A stretch of DNA of 64,000 bases from Colwellia psychrerythraea 34H (GCF_000012325.1 NC_003910.7:4960001-5024000); one strand, 5' to 3'; positions 28,199 to 37,933 are shown, numbered from the stretch's first letter. Program-made: numbers and translations. Notes: a model not told the origin generated them from the letters alone.

Positions 28199-30836
28199 AC
28201 CCTTTGATAATTTTGCTTTCAAAATCCTCGGTAATATTGAGTGATTCAATTAAGCCTAATAAATCATAGCTAAGATTTAAATTCAAATTTACATCATTGT
28301 CCAAATCAGGATTTCGGCCCCTAATGGCTGTATCTAATAACATATAGCCGTCATCCGCCATCGAAACTTCTGATGAGAGATGATGGTAGTGCAAGTTTTC
28401 CAAGGCGCTAAACGCCAGCTTTAATTCAGTGCTACTGGCTTTTAGTTCTTCAACCGCGGGGTTATTATAAACTTGGATAATACCGTCACCGACATTTTTT
28501 ATGCTACCGCCTTTGATGAGAAAGTTTTCACCATCATATTGAATGGGTAACTGCCCTGAGACTTTTCCTGTCACGACTATACCTTGCTTTTTATCTAACT
28601 CGAGTAGTTTTTCTAAATCTATTTTAGTTAGTGCTACTTTCACTGGCAGATCTTTCCTAAAAGGCCACTGAACTTGTGGTATATCAAAACGTCCACCTAA
28701 TAAGTGTCCGCGAATATTATGTGCTAATAATTTCAGTCTATCTTGTGAAAAGTCGATATAAGTTCTTGTTGAAAAATTATTAATGGGTGTCGCCGTTTCT
28801 ATCTTGGCAATGGTCAGATTAGATGACGTTTTAGTCTGGTCTGGTCTCGATTTTATCTCACCATTTTGTAACTGCAGCTTTTGTTGCCAGTTAAGCTCTT
28901 GTAGCCAAGTACCATCAACTTCCCCAGTAACATCTTGTACCGTTAGTGTGAGTATCATTGGATTAGCTAATAGGTCATCACTATTTTTTAACTGTCCGCT
29001 TAAGTGATAGTCGATATTGCCATCAATAAGCTTCAACTCAACAGGTAGTTTCAACTTCAAAGCTAATAAATCAGTAAGCAACACATCTTGTGCCGACACA
29101 ATCACACTCGGATGACGTAAATCCCCCATTAAGATAGCGGTCGCTATGGGTACATCATCGGCAATCACTTTAGTATTTATCGTTATCTCTTCAATATTTC
29201 CACTGAGCTTTGTAGTTAACTCAAGTTCATCAACTTTCAATATATTAGGATAATTTAGCTGTTTTATCTGACTGTTAATATCTAATGCAAACGTCACTGA
29301 TTCACTATTTTTAGACTGAGGTTGATTGTCATTTTTAGCAATCGACACTTTACCTTGCCAATGACTGATTAACGATTTTATATTCGGTTGAGCATTGGGG
29401 GTTGATTGTTGAGATTTCCTTATCGGTTCAATAACTGACTTATTTGACGGTAAGCTGAGCTGAGCTAATTCGATTGCCGTGCCTTGGGCAAGTGTTAGCT
29501 GCCAAATATCACTGTACTGCACAATTTCCCCTATGACACTTACCTTTACTGGCTGTCTGCTATAAGGCTGTAATTGAGCAATGCTTGCTGCTCCTGTCAG
29601 TGATAATTTTGCTTTTTGTAAGTTAGTTGTTATTGCTGGATCATCATTAAAATTAAAGAGTACATCGTTTAACGAGAGTTTTATTGGCCCATATAAATTT
29701 CTACTAACAATATCAAGGCTATCGCTGGCTATAGATTGCTGGGCAAAGTCAATTGTTAGCGAACCCAATGACTGAACTGTTAAGGAATTTATAGCATTGT
29801 CTGTGAGCACGTTTATTATCTGCTGGTCCACTGTTTGCGCTGTGAGTTGCTCAAGTAACTTTTCTGCATTAAAAACTAACTGTATGTTATTACGCTGGTA
29901 ATCTTTATGAGTAAAGTCAAATTGTAGGGTTTCTCCCACTAAAGCTGTTTGCCACGACAATGTTGTCTCTAGCTCAATCGGCCCTAATGAAGAAAAACCT
30001 TGTGATGCCTCGAAAGAAAAATCAGTCATTTGATTGGTCAGAGCCAAGGTTTGCTGTTGCCAATCAAGTTGGCTATTAAGTTTCCCCGCAGCAATCCAAG
30101 AGTCATCGAGCAAGAGTGTTGATAAACTAAGAGGCAAAGCTCTTTGGTGTCTGACGAGAAATGGCCTGAGCTTTGCTAAATCTGTCGCTAAACTAGCACG
30201 AATCTCATCACCATTTTTAGTTAACGCCAAAGCAAGAACACTTTCATTCTTTTGATTAGCTAAAGAGAATGCGAGCTGCTGAGCATTGGCTGAAAATTGC
30301 CCTTGATAAGTGTGGTTTTTATTAGCTTTTTGATGGGTTTGTTTATTAGTTTTTTTATTAGTAAAGGGTTGGTAGCTAAAGGTTTTGATATCAATTTCAA
30401 CTGGAATGGATATCAACGCAAGGTCATTAATTTTTTTTCTAATAAGTGTGGGTAACTCACTGAATTTTACGTTACTTGAAGTAGGGTTTTCAGGGAATTG
30501 AAAATCACCTTTAGCACGTACCGTAGCTACATCAATATTTATCGCTGAAATAGCGTCGGCTATATTATCTACGTCTAACTTGCTGGGCTCAAATCGCCAT
30601 TCTACCAGACTACCAATTAATTCTATTTCCGCATAAGGAGAATCAATACATATACGGGTGATCAGTAAATCAAAGTTGTTATTTACTTCAAAATCAATAC
30701 AGGTTAACTCACTATTATGCTCAGTCAGATAATTATTTACTATTGCTGTCACCACCGAGCTTCGACTATAAAATACCGCACTGAGTGTGATAACAAAGAC
30801 CAAAGATATGGCTAAGGTAAATTTAAACAATCGCAA
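28188..30836 (-). CDS. ydbH: YdbH-family intermembrane phospholipid transport protein
   Basis: 882 residues with an N-terminal membrane anchor (FTLAISLVFVITLSAVFYS) and a long beta-rich periplasmic region. The C-terminal YdbH signature lies from about residue 690 (LLAHNIRGHLLGGRFDIPQVQWPF and GQLPIQYDGENFLIKGGSIKN). It belongs to the AsmA-like/TamB-like bridge proteins and should carry glycerophospholipids across the periplasm with YnbE and YdbL. The last residues and stop codon (TAC CCA TGA) lie inside the terminal repeat of element copy D, so the C-terminus has probably been altered by the insertion. Confidence 0.9.
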   Translation of the reverse strand: MRLFKFTLAISLVFVITLSAVFYSRSSVVTAIVNNYLTEHNSELTCIDFEVNNNFDLLITRICIDSPYAEIELIGSLVEWRFEPSKLDVDNIADAISAINIDVATVRAKGDFQFPENPTSSNVKFSELPTLIRKKINDLALISIPVEIDIKTFSYQPFTNKKTNKQTHQKANKNHTYQGQFSANAQQLAFSLANQKNESVLALALTKNGDEIRASLATDLAKLRPFLVRHQRALPLSLSTLLLDDSWIAAGKLNSQLDWQQQTLALTNQMTDFSFEASQGFSSLGPIELETTLSWQTALVGETLQFDFTHKDYQRNNIQLVFNAEKLLEQLTAQTVDQQIINVLTDNAINSLTVQSLGSLTIDFAQQSIASDSLDIVSRNLYGPIKLSLNDVLFNFNDDPAITTNLQKAKLSLTGAASIAQLQPYSRQPVKVSVIGEIVQYSDIWQLTLAQGTAIELAQLSLPSNKSVIEPIRKSQQSTPNAQPNIKSLISHWQGKVSIAKNDNQPQSKNSESVTFALDINSQIKQLNYPNILKVDELELTTKLSGNIEEITINTKVIADDVPIATAILMGDLRHPSVIVSAQDVLLTDLLALKLKLPVELKLIDGNIDYHLSGQLKNSDDLLANPMILTLTVQDVTGEVDGTWLQELNWQQKLQLQNGEIKSRPDQTKTSSNLTIAKIETATPINNFSTRTYIDFSQDRLKLLAHNIRGHLLGGRFDIPQVQWPFRKDLPVKVALTKIDLEKLLELDKKQGIVVTGKVSGQLPIQYDGENFLIKGGSIKNVGDGIIQVYNNPAVEELKASSTELKLAFSALENLHYHHLSSEVSMADDGYMLLDTAIRGRNPDLDNDVNLNLNLSYDLLGLIESLNITEDFESKIIKGLYP

Positions 30837-30882
30837 AATAATCCCTTACCTTCAAATATGACTGTGAAATAGCGTATATCGA

Positions 30883-31608
30883 TTACCTATATGATAACTT
30901 AATATATTGATTAACTTTATCATTATTAAGTCGTTGTGGAGATAGGCGATCAACAATTTCTAATGCTTGATGCACTTTACTGAGTCCGATTTTGTCCTCT
31001 AAAGGTAATTTTTCAAATGATTTATCATTAATTGTTTCCTTAAGTAAGGCTAATGCCTCATTAAGAGAGGTTTTAAAGTCAGGTTGCAGTTTCTGCTCTT
31101 CGACGTTTTTCAATATTTTTTTTGCAGTAGTTAACGCACCAGTTAAAGCCACTATTGTTTCACTTTCAGGGATATCTTCATCATCACTGTCGGTATTCTC
31201 ATCACTATCATCTTTATTTAAGCGCTCAATAAAGTCCCCAAGGAAATTAGTTAACGTGGTGGTAGAAGTGGTCTCGCTAGATTCGTTAGTGGTAGCTTCC
31301 GCTGAAGTCCCGCTTAACGTGGCATACTCACCTTTTGAAATAAGTCCAAATTGATAAAGCTTTTCTTTTAACGCGCCTACATCATCAAATGTTAGTTCTG
31401 CACCGCTAAAAAACTCACTGCTGATAGCATTAATCTTTTGCGCTCTACTTGATAAATATAAACTGTTATCAACAACAGCTGGCTCTTCACTTTTAGCAAT
31501 GCTTTCAGCATGTTTTTCAGTGATTGCTTGTATTTCAGCAGTATTTTGCTGACTCACCGTTGAATTGTTATTAAAAGTGGCGCTATACAGGCCTAGGTTA
31601 TTGATCAT
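30883..31608 (-). CDS. Hypothetical acidic protein
   Basis: I place the start at the ATG at 31608 (MINNLGLYSATF, 241 residues); an upstream TTG at 31662 in frame is less likely. The protein is not recognised. Residues 1-55 are polar and probably disordered. A run rich in Asp, Glu, Ser and Thr lies near residues 110-155 (KDDSDENTDSDDEDIPES), and a helical region follows it. It has no signal peptide. It lies 46 bp upstream of ydbH on the same strand, so it may be transcribed with it, without evidence of a shared function. Confidence 0.65.
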   Translation of the reverse strand: MINNLGLYSATFNNNSTVSQQNTAEIQAITEKHAESIAKSEEPAVVDNSLYLSSRAQKINAISSEFFSGAELTFDDVGALKEKLYQFGLISKGEYATLSGTSAEATTNESSETTSTTTLTNFLGDFIERLNKDDSDENTDSDDEDIPESETIVALTGALTTAKKILKNVEEQKLQPDFKTSLNEALALLKETINDKSFEKLPLEDKIGLSKVHQALEIVDRLSPQRLNNDKVNQYIKLSYR

Positions 31609-31739
31609 TTGGTAAATACCGTAATAAATTGACACTTTTATTACGAGCAATTTATATACCAATTACACTTGTTATTTTAATGACACTAATGCTAACAAAT
31701 CTTGATAGGCTCAAAAAGCATAAGGTACTGTCGTAAGCT

Positions 31740-31799
31740 TTACTAAGCACCTTACTAAAGCGCTTACTAAACCGCTTACTAAACCGCTTACTAAACCGC
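31740..31799. repeat. 12-bp tandem repeat, five units
   Basis: Five units of consensus TTACTAAACCGC starting at 31740, 31752, 31764, 31776 and 31788. The last three are identical and the first two diverged. The final unit also pairs with CGGTTTA at 31821-31827 to form a hairpin followed by TTTT on the plus strand. It lies between the hypothetical gene and ahpF. Confidence 0.9.
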
Positions 31800-31902
31800 T
31801 TAAAATATTAGTTTTTTAAACGGTTTATTTTCTAACTATAAATATCAAATTTAAAGTAACGTGCACAATAAGGTATGACTTTTTGTTTATGGTTTAATCC
31901 TA

Positions 31903-33474
31903 TTAAACGTCTTGACGAATAAGGTAATCAAAAGCTCCCAAAGCAGCATTTGCACCACTTCCCATCGCAATAATAATTTGTTTATAAGGGTTGTTGGTTA
32001 CATCGCCTGCTGCAAAAACCCCTGTAATAGACGTCTCACCTCGGCTACCTGCAATAATTTCACCGCGATTAGTTAATTCTATTTCACCTTGTAAAAACTC
32101 AGTGTTTGGCATCAAGCCTATTTGCACAAAAATACCTGCCAATGCCAGTGAATGATGTTCACCTGTACCTCGGTCGGTGTAACTTAAGCTAGTGACACGT
32201 GTACCATCACCATGCACTTCAGTGGTTTGCGCATTAGTAATAATAGTGACGTTAGTTAATGAATTAGCTTTTCTCACCAAAATATCATCTGCACGTAGCG
32301 TGTCTGCAAATTCTAAAACAGTGACATGCTCTACAATACCGGCTAAATCAATGGCAGCTTCAATACCTGAATTACCACCACCAATAACCGCTACGGGTTT
32401 GCCTTTAAAGAGTGGTCCGTCACAATGAGGACAGTAAGCAACCCCTTTGCCGCGATACTGATTTTCACCCGGTACATTCATTTCTCTCCAGCGTGCGCCA
32501 GTTGCTAATACCACCGACTTACTTTTTAATACGGCGCCATTTTCTAAGCTAACTTCAACCAGTCCTGTAGCTTCATTGCGCTTCACTTTACTCGCTTTAT
32601 TACTGTTCATGATATCTACATCATATTCACGAACATGTTCTTCTAAACTAGCAACAAGTTTTGGCCCTTGTGTGGCTTTGACCGAGATAAAGTTTTCAAT
32701 CGCCATGGTATCACTGACCTGTCCGCCAAATCGGTCTGCAACTAAGCCAGTATTAATACCTTTTCGTGCCGCATAAATTGCGGCGGCGGCACCTGCAGGC
32801 CCACCACCGACAACTAAAAAGTCATAGGTATCTTTATTCTCTAATGCTTTAGCTTGGCGAGCACCCGCATTGGTATCTACTTTATTTAAAATATCGGTTA
32901 ATGACACACGACCCTGACTAAATGACTCACCATTTAAATACACACTGGGGACTGCCATCACATCACGATCAAACACTTCCGTTTGAAATAACGAACCGTC
33001 AATCATGGTGTGTTTTATATTCGGGTTAATGGCTGCCATCATATTTAAGGCTTGTACTACATCCGGACAATTCTGACAGCTTAACGAGATGTAGGTCTCA
33101 AAAACAAAATCCCCTTCGAGGTTGCGTACTTGTTCTATTTGCTCAGCTTCAATTTTTAAAGGGTGTGAACCACTGTGTAATAACGCCATGACTAATGAGG
33201 TAAATTCGTGCCCCATTGGTAAACCTGCAAAACGCATTTCGCTATTACTCGCCACACTACGGACTAACATAGATGGCACGCGTTCGTTGGCCGCTTGTTC
33301 ACTATTATTACCATTAATTTCAGTGATTAATGGTGATAATTCAGCGATTTGTGTCACTAATTGAGCAAGTTCTTTTGCCTTAGGGCTTTCATCAGTAAAG
33401 GTGATTAGCTCGACTGGTGTTTTTAAGTTGTCTAAATAACTTTTTAATTGTGTTTGTAAGTTTGTGTCTAACAT
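31903..33474 (-). CDS. ahpF: Alkyl hydroperoxide reductase subunit F
   Basis: 523-residue flavoprotein disulfide reductase that passes electrons from NADH to AhpC. The N-terminal double-thioredoxin-fold domain carries SCQNCPDV (Cys133/Cys136). The FAD motif is [19 protein letters not shown] near residue 220, the second redox centre is AYCPHCDGP near 350, and an NADH-binding [10 protein letters not shown] follows. The C-terminal FAD motif is GVFAAGDVT. It lies downstream of ahpC, separated by a 239-bp gap that contains a long palindromic repeat, unlike the tight ahpCF spacing in enterobacteria. Confidence 0.96.
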   Translation of the reverse strand: MLDTNLQTQLKSYLDNLKTPVELITFTDESPKAKELAQLVTQIAELSPLITEINGNNSEQAANERVPSMLVRSVASNSEMRFAGLPMGHEFTSLVMALLHSGSHPLKIEAEQIEQVRNLEGDFVFETYISLSCQNCPDVVQALNMMAAINPNIKHTMIDGSLFQTEVFDRDVMAVPSVYLNGESFSQGRVSLTDILNKVDTNAGARQAKALENKDTYDFLVVGGGPAGAAAAIYAARKGINTGLVADRFGGQVSDTMAIENFISVKATQGPKLVASLEEHVREYDVDIMNSNKASKVKRNEATGLVEVSLENGAVLKSKSVVLATGARWREMNVPGENQYRGKGVAYCPHCDGPLFKGKPVAVIGGGNSGIEAAIDLAGIVEHVTVLEFADTLRADDILVRKANSLTNVTIITNAQTTEVHGDGTRVTSLSYTDRGTGEHHSLALAGIFVQIGLMPNTEFLQGEIELTNRGEIIAGSRGETSITGVFAAGDVTNNPYKQIIIAMGSGANAALGAFDYLIRQDV

Positions 33475-33585
33475 AATGACCTCTAAAGATATTCAATGGG
33501 AAGTGGAAAGTGATAAGGGAAAGGAACTTTAGTTTTGCTATTAATTAGCAAGTGCGAAACATCCTTATTCCGCCGAAGTTTGACT

Positions 33586-33692
33586 TTAGATTTGAATTAA
33601 ATGCTTTCTGCTCAAGGCGCGAGGGCTGTAGCATAGCTTGCCTATGTGAAGCCCTCGTAACGCAGAGCAGTAAGCATTTAAACGAATCTAAG
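33586..33692. repeat. 107-bp imperfect palindromic element between ahpC and ahpF
   Basis: The two halves are inverted copies with gaps: CTTTAGATTTG against CGAATCTAAGG at the ends, TTAAATGCTT against AAGCATTTAA, CTGCTC against GAGCAG, and CGAGGGCT against AGCCCTCG. The centre is CATAG-CTTGC-CTATG. It would form a long hairpin on either strand. It is shorter than the 265-bp elements and shares little primary sequence with them, so I treat it as a separate family with one copy here. Confidence 0.82.
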
Positions 33693-33713
33693 GAAAATTT
33701 AACTAATCCTAAT

Positions 33714-34283
33714 TTAGATTTTGCCTACTAGGTCTAATGATGGAGCTAAAGTTTCAGCACCTGGTTGCCATGCTGCTGGACAAACTTCACCATCATGCTC
33801 AGCAACATATTGTGCTGCTTTAACTTTACGTAGTAACTCAGCTGCGCTTCGACCTATGCCTAAGTCATGTACTTCAGCGATTTTAACTTCGCCTTCTGGA
33901 TTAATAACAAACGTGCCACGAAGTGCTAAACCAGCTTCTTCAATCATGACACCAAAATTGCGGGTAATTGCGCCAGTTGGATCACCAATCATTGGATATT
34001 TGATTTTGTTAATCGTATCTGAGGTGTCGTGCCATGCTTTATGAGTGAAGTGGGTATCGGTTGATACTGAGTAAACTTCAACGCCCATTTTTTGTAATTC
34101 GTCATAGTGGTCTGCCATGTCACCTAATTCGGTAGGACATACAAAAGTAAAATCAGCTGGGTAGAAGAAAACTACTGACCATTTATCCGCAAGGTCTTTT
34201 TCACTTAGTTCAACAAATTCACCGTTGTGAAAAGCAGTAGCGTTAAAAGGTAATAATTTAGTATTAATAATTGATTGGTTCAT
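33714..34283 (-). CDS. ahpC: Alkyl hydroperoxide reductase subunit C (peroxiredoxin)
   Basis: 189-residue typical 2-Cys peroxiredoxin of the AhpC type. The peroxidatic Cys49 is in [12 protein letters not shown] and the resolving Cys168 in [11 protein letters not shown]. It reduces H2O2, organic peroxides and peroxynitrite, recycled by AhpF. It lies directly downstream of oxyR on the same strand, with an OxyR-like site about 120 bp before its start. Confidence 0.97.
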   Translation of the reverse strand: MNQSIINTKLLPFNATAFHNGEFVELSEKDLADKWSVVFFYPADFTFVCPTELGDMADHYDELQKMGVEVYSVSTDTHFTHKAWHDTSDTINKIKYPMIGDPTGAITRNFGVMIEEAGLALRGTFVINPEGEVKIAEVHDLGIGRSAAELLRKVKAAQYVAEHDGEVCPAAWQPGAETLAPSLDLVGKI

Positions 34284-34378
34284 TCTGAACTCCCGTTAAG
34301 TATTATAAATATGTTTGAAACGTTAAAACTGTTTCGTTGAAGACGGGGTAATAATAGAGTCAGAGGATGAATTAGTAT

Positions 34379-34415
34379 AATCGATGATAATTATCAATAT
34401 GATAGTTAAAACCTA
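34379..34415 (-). promoter_or_regulatory. Probable OxyR binding site upstream of ahpC
   Basis: 34401-34415 reads ATAGTTAAAACCTAT, an exact match to the OxyR half-site pattern ATAGnTnnnAnCTAT. A weaker half-site lies exactly 22 bases away at 34379-34393 (7 of 10 defined positions), the spacing expected for two OxyR dimers. It lies about 95-130 bp upstream of the ahpC start and downstream of the oxyR stop. Confidence 0.65.
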
Positions 34416-34486
34416 TCATGCAGTATTCTAAAGAACACTATAGTGAGCTATTTGAAAGGTTTTAGCTTTTAGTAAGAATGGATAAA

Positions 34487-35386
34487 CTAGGTAATGATAC
34501 CGTTGAGAGACTTTCTAACACTGGCCACTATCGATCTAACGCATTGCATACGTGAATAATTAGGTCTAATCACCAAAGAGATGCCTCGTACAGGCACTGG
34601 GGCTTGAAACTGACCATAATGAATAGTATCGCTAGCTAAATTTCCTTGTGCAGCAAGGGCTGGTAATAAAGTAATGCCCATGCCGCTTGCCACCATATGA
34701 CGTAGCGTTTCCAAGCTTGTCGCTTGAAAACTATTATCTTCTTTAGCACCCGCAGAAAAACAATAGCCCATTGCTTGGTCTTTAAGACAATGGCCATCAG
34801 CTAAGGTTAGAATTTTTTCATCATGTAAGTCGGAGAGTGATAAATCTTTTTTATTGGCAAGTCGATGATTTTTTGGTGTTGCCAGCATCAGTGGTTCATC
34901 AAACAATTGGTATGATTCAAATTTATCCATTTCATCAAGGTAAGGCAAAATTAATACGTCTAATTTACCTTCATCCAATTCCTGCAATAATACCTTGGTC
35001 TGATTTTCATGTAGAAAGAAGTTGATGTTAGGTAGTGCTTTATTCAAGTCTGCCATGATATGTGGCAACAAATATGGCGCTAATGTAGGTATTAATCCTA
35101 GATGTAAATCACCCGCAAACGGGTCAAGCAAGGCTTTAGCACAAGATTCAAATTGTCCTGCGGCTTGTAATACTTTTCGCGCTTCTTTAACTAACTGTTC
35201 CCCAGCAGGCGTTAACATAACATTGCGGCGATGACGCTCGACCAGTTGCAAACCTAGTTGCTCTTCCAGTTTCATTAGTTGCCCACTCAAAGTAGGCTGA
35301 CTAACAAAACAAGATTGAGCCGCTTTACCAAAGTGTTTATGTTTATCGATAGCCGTTAAATATTCTAAATCGCGCAACTTAATCAT
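34487..35386 (-). CDS. oxyR: Hydrogen peroxide-sensing regulator OxyR
   Basis: 299-residue LysR-type regulator. The N-terminal helix-turn-helix is HFGKAAQSCFVSQPTLSGQL. The peroxide-sensing Cys pair is conserved as DGHCLKDQAMGYC, Cys200 and Cys209, nine residues apart as in E. coli OxyR (199/208). It activates antioxidant genes on disulfide formation. Its position upstream of ahpC and ahpF on the same strand, with an OxyR-like operator between, strongly supports the assignment. Confidence 0.95.
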   Translation of the reverse strand: MIKLRDLEYLTAIDKHKHFGKAAQSCFVSQPTLSGQLMKLEEQLGLQLVERHRRNVMLTPAGEQLVKEARKVLQAAGQFESCAKALLDPFAGDLHLGLIPTLAPYLLPHIMADLNKALPNINFFLHENQTKVLLQELDEGKLDVLILPYLDEMDKFESYQLFDEPLMLATPKNHRLANKKDLSLSDLHDEKILTLADGHCLKDQAMGYCFSAGAKEDNSFQATSLETLRHMVASGMGITLLPALAAQGNLASDTIHYGQFQAPVPVRGISLVIRPNYSRMQCVRSIVASVRKSLNGIIT

Positions 35387-35576
35387 AGCTAAGACCTATC
35401 TTTTAATAAGAAAACAGAGAGTTTGGCTATGGTATTATGATCACGTGTTGAAAGCGAGTTTCATAAGGTATGTGAAGTAGAAATGTTGCCCTCAGATTAG
35501 CTTAAATAAAGCCACTTATAATAAGTTCAGTCATGCACATTGACTAACTATGGCCTAGCGATCCTTTAGCTAAGGG

Positions 35577-36194
35577 TTAACTAACTGCTAGCCAAATACC
35601 AACAGCTATCATCAAACTACCCGCAATACGATTCATCCATTTAACATTATCGCCGCGACTTAAAAATAACCGTAGACTCTTACCACCCGTTGCGTAAGCC
35701 ATCATGCTAGTAAATTCGGTAAACATGATAACGCCGAGTAACATCAGTAATTGTGGTGCTACTGCGCGGTCAACACTAATAAAAGGAGGAAGCAGGGAAA
35801 TCATAAAGGCCCATCCCTTGGGGTTAGCAATAGCGGTGACGAACCCTTGCGTGAATAAAGAATAACGACTGACATCGCTGGGCTTATTGTCACCTATCGA
35901 CATTTTACCCCTTGAGCGCCACATATTAACGCCTATGTACGCTAAGTATGCACCACCTATCCACTTCAACACTTCGAATACATCTGGGTAGTTAAGCATA
36001 ATACCAGCAACGCCAAACACAGCTGCTATCGCAACAATTGCGACACCAATGAGTTCACCAATCATCATCCACATGGTACGACGCACACCAATGCTCATGC
36101 CTAGCGTCATCGCCAATGTCATGCACATACCTGGCGTGATTGAGACAAAAAAGAAGGTAGGAAGAAAGACCGCAAGAACAGCTATATCAGGCAT
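35577..36194 (-). CDS. LysE/RhtB-family amino-acid exporter
   Basis: 205 residues from the ATG at 36194 (MPDIAVLAVFLPTFF); an upstream in-frame start at 36257 would add a non-homologous 21-residue tail. It has six hydrophobic segments and family-typical features: the N-terminal SITPGMCMTLAMTLGMSIG (TPG motif), GGAYLAYIGVNMWRS, and ANPKGWAFMISLLPPF. Such proteins export amino acids or homoserine lactones; the substrate cannot be inferred. It is monocistronic. Confidence 0.9.
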   Translation of the reverse strand: MPDIAVLAVFLPTFFFVSITPGMCMTLAMTLGMSIGVRRTMWMMIGELIGVAIVAIAAVFGVAGIMLNYPDVFEVLKWIGGAYLAYIGVNMWRSRGKMSIGDNKPSDVSRYSLFTQGFVTAIANPKGWAFMISLLPPFISVDRAVAPQLLMLLGVIMFTEFTSMMAYATGGKSLRLFLSRGDNVKWMNRIAGSLMIAVGIWLAVS

Positions 36195-36415
36195 TCGATT
36201 CACTTTTAAGTTGAAGATAGGAAAATTCAGAGACACTGTAACAATAAAGTGCAGCATTGATTATAAAATAACGATGAATAATCGAATTTAAAAGGCTAAA
36301 TGCAGAAAATCGACTGTATAACCAAGGTATTGAGGTTTATTTAATACGAGTAGAAAAATGATTAATATTAGAAAAGAACAAAGAGAGAAAGTAGTAGGTC
36401 ATGCAGAAGACAATA

Positions 36416-36450
36416 ATTACTGTGAGGAGCAAGTGCCCCTCGCCAGTAAT
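36416..36450. terminator. Hairpin downstream of the 41-residue membrane protein gene
   Basis: ATTACTG (36416-36422) pairs with CAGTAAT (36444-36450), extended inside by GAGG-GC against GC-CCTC. It lies 13 bp after the small gene's stop on the minus strand. The downstream T content is modest, so it is a weak terminator or a transcript-stabilising stem. Confidence 0.55.
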
Positions 36451-36462
36451 AGATAAAATTGC

Positions 36463-36588
36463 TTAACGCAGAAGCGTAAACCAACCCATTACCATTGGTA
36501 ATAATGGCATAGCAAACATTGCCACAATAATCATTGCTAAGTGTTTGAAAGAGGAGGGATCTTTAAAATCTTCTTCGTGCTGAGACAT
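36463..36588 (-). CDS. 41-residue predicted membrane protein, probably FNR-controlled
   Basis: A short gene encoding 41 residues: a charged N-terminus (MSQHEEDFKDPSSFKH) then one hydrophobic helix (LAMIIVAMFAMPLLPMVMG) and a tail WFTLLR. AGGAAA lies 9 bases before the ATG, a hairpin follows the stop, and a perfect FNR palindrome lies 83 bp upstream. These together make it a convincing gene despite its size. It is not recognised. The layout recalls small accessory subunits of respiratory enzymes (such as NapE/TorE or CydX), but no sequence match is claimed. Confidence 0.75.
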   Translation of the reverse strand: MSQHEEDFKDPSSFKHLAMIIVAMFAMPLLPMVMGWFTLLR

Positions 36589-36670
36589 GGTCTAGTTTCC
36601 TGTACTGCGGTTAAACAACTAAAATATGGCGCGGATTTTAGCCGATATTGTTAATGATGGACAGAGAAAC

Positions 36671-36684
36671 TTGATCTAGATCAA
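36671..36684. promoter_or_regulatory. Perfect FNR/ANR box
   Basis: TTGATCTAGATCAA, an exact match to the FNR consensus TTGATnnnnATCAA and itself fully palindromic. It lies 83-96 bp upstream of the 41-residue membrane protein start, a distance compatible with a class II site plus a 5' leader. The other neighbour (isoaspartyl peptidase, 36797) ends here, so the small gene is the only target. Confidence 0.78.
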
Positions 36685-36796
36685 AGGGTATAGCGACGAA
36701 AAACTAAAAGTTAAGTCACTAATCTTCGCGTAACCAACAACTTACCGAGCAGGTATTCTAGCTATTCGATTTTGTTATTTGATATTTGATATTTAA

Positions 36797-37843
36797 TTAA
36801 TCATCTTTAAAAATACCAACATAAGTCACTTGGCTGGTAGATTTGCTGGCTCGATACATACCTTTAGTATTGAATGGTAAGCTGATATTACCTTTACTAT
36901 CTATAATAATCACACCACCCGTACCACCAACAGGCATGAGCACATCATGAATAACTTCTTTACCCGCTTGGTCAATACTCTTACCTTGATATTGAACTCT
37001 GGCACAAATATCAGCCGCTACGTTATAACGAATAAAGAATTCACCATGACCCGTTGCTGAAACAGCACAGGAAGCATTATCAGCAAAAGTACCTGCACCA
37101 ATAACAGGTGAATCACCAATACGACCATAACGCTTATTTGTCATACCACCAGTAGAAGTACCTGCAGCAACATTGCCAAATTTATCAAGCGCAACAGCGC
37201 CAACCGTACCCACTTTATATTCAGTATCTAAAGCAAAGTGCGCTGCTTGGTAGTCTTTATTTTGTTGTTTAGCCTTTTTCATTTTAGCTTTAGCGCGTTG
37301 CAATGATTTATATCTATGGTCAGTATCGAAGATCTTATTATCAACTAACTTAACCCCTTGGCTATGAGCAAAGCTTTCTGCGCCAGCACCACTTAACATC
37401 ACATGTACTGATTCATCCATCACCAAACGTGCTAGATTTATCGGGTTTTCAATATGTTTAACTCCCGCGACAGCGCCTGCTTGACGGTTTTTTCCGTCCA
37501 TAATTGAAGCGTCCATTTCATGAGTTTCATCATGGGTATAAACAGCACCTTTACCCGCATTAAAAAATGGTGAGTTTTCGAGAACATTTATTGCAGTGGC
37601 TACCGCATCAAGGCTAGTACCACCTTGCTCAAGAACCGTATAACCTGCTTCAACAGACTCTTTTAATTTAGCACGATAAGCCGCTTCTTTTTCAGGAGTA
37701 AAATGGTCTTTTTGAATGGTGCCCGCACCACCATGAATGGCGATAGCAAAAGGAACGTCTTTTGCTAAGACAGTATTAGAAAATGCAGTATTAGCAAAGG
37801 CTGATACAAGTAAAAAAGTTAACATCGGTCGCGTTATTTTCAT
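36797..37843 (-). CDS. Exported isoaspartyl peptidase/L-asparaginase (Ntn-hydrolase)
   Basis: 348 residues with a signal peptide (cleavage near VLA, residue 27). It is a plant-type asparaginase/isoaspartyl aminopeptidase that self-cleaves before the catalytic Thr213 in KVGTVGAVALD, with the conserved GTSTGGMTNKRYGRIGDSPVIGAG downstream in two segments and HGGAGTI near the N-terminus. It removes beta-linked aspartyl residues from peptides in the periplasm. It lies 142 bp after the NhaC antiporter gene on the same strand. Confidence 0.92.
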   Translation of the reverse strand: MKITRPMLTFLLVSAFANTAFSNTVLAKDVPFAIAIHGGAGTIQKDHFTPEKEAAYRAKLKESVEAGYTVLEQGGTSLDAVATAINVLENSPFFNAGKGAVYTHDETHEMDASIMDGKNRQAGAVAGVKHIENPINLARLVMDESVHVMLSGAGAESFAHSQGVKLVDNKIFDTDHRYKSLQRAKAKMKKAKQQNKDYQAAHFALDTEYKVGTVGAVALDKFGNVAAGTSTGGMTNKRYGRIGDSPVIGAGTFADNASCAVSATGHGEFFIRYNVAADICARVQYQGKSIDQAGKEVIHDVLMPVGGTGGVIIIDSKGNISLPFNTKGMYRASKSTSQVTYVGIFKDD

Positions 37844-37933
37844 TATTATTCCTCGTTATTCTTAGACTGTAAATCTTAGACAATTAATCGGCAGTAACTG
37901 AACTGCTTTACAACTCATCGCACGCAAAAGAGT

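Noticed and set aside
31740..31799. Iterons of a replication origin
   Set aside because: There is no replication gene, DnaA box cluster or GC-skew evidence nearby, and the region is between ordinary chromosomal genes.
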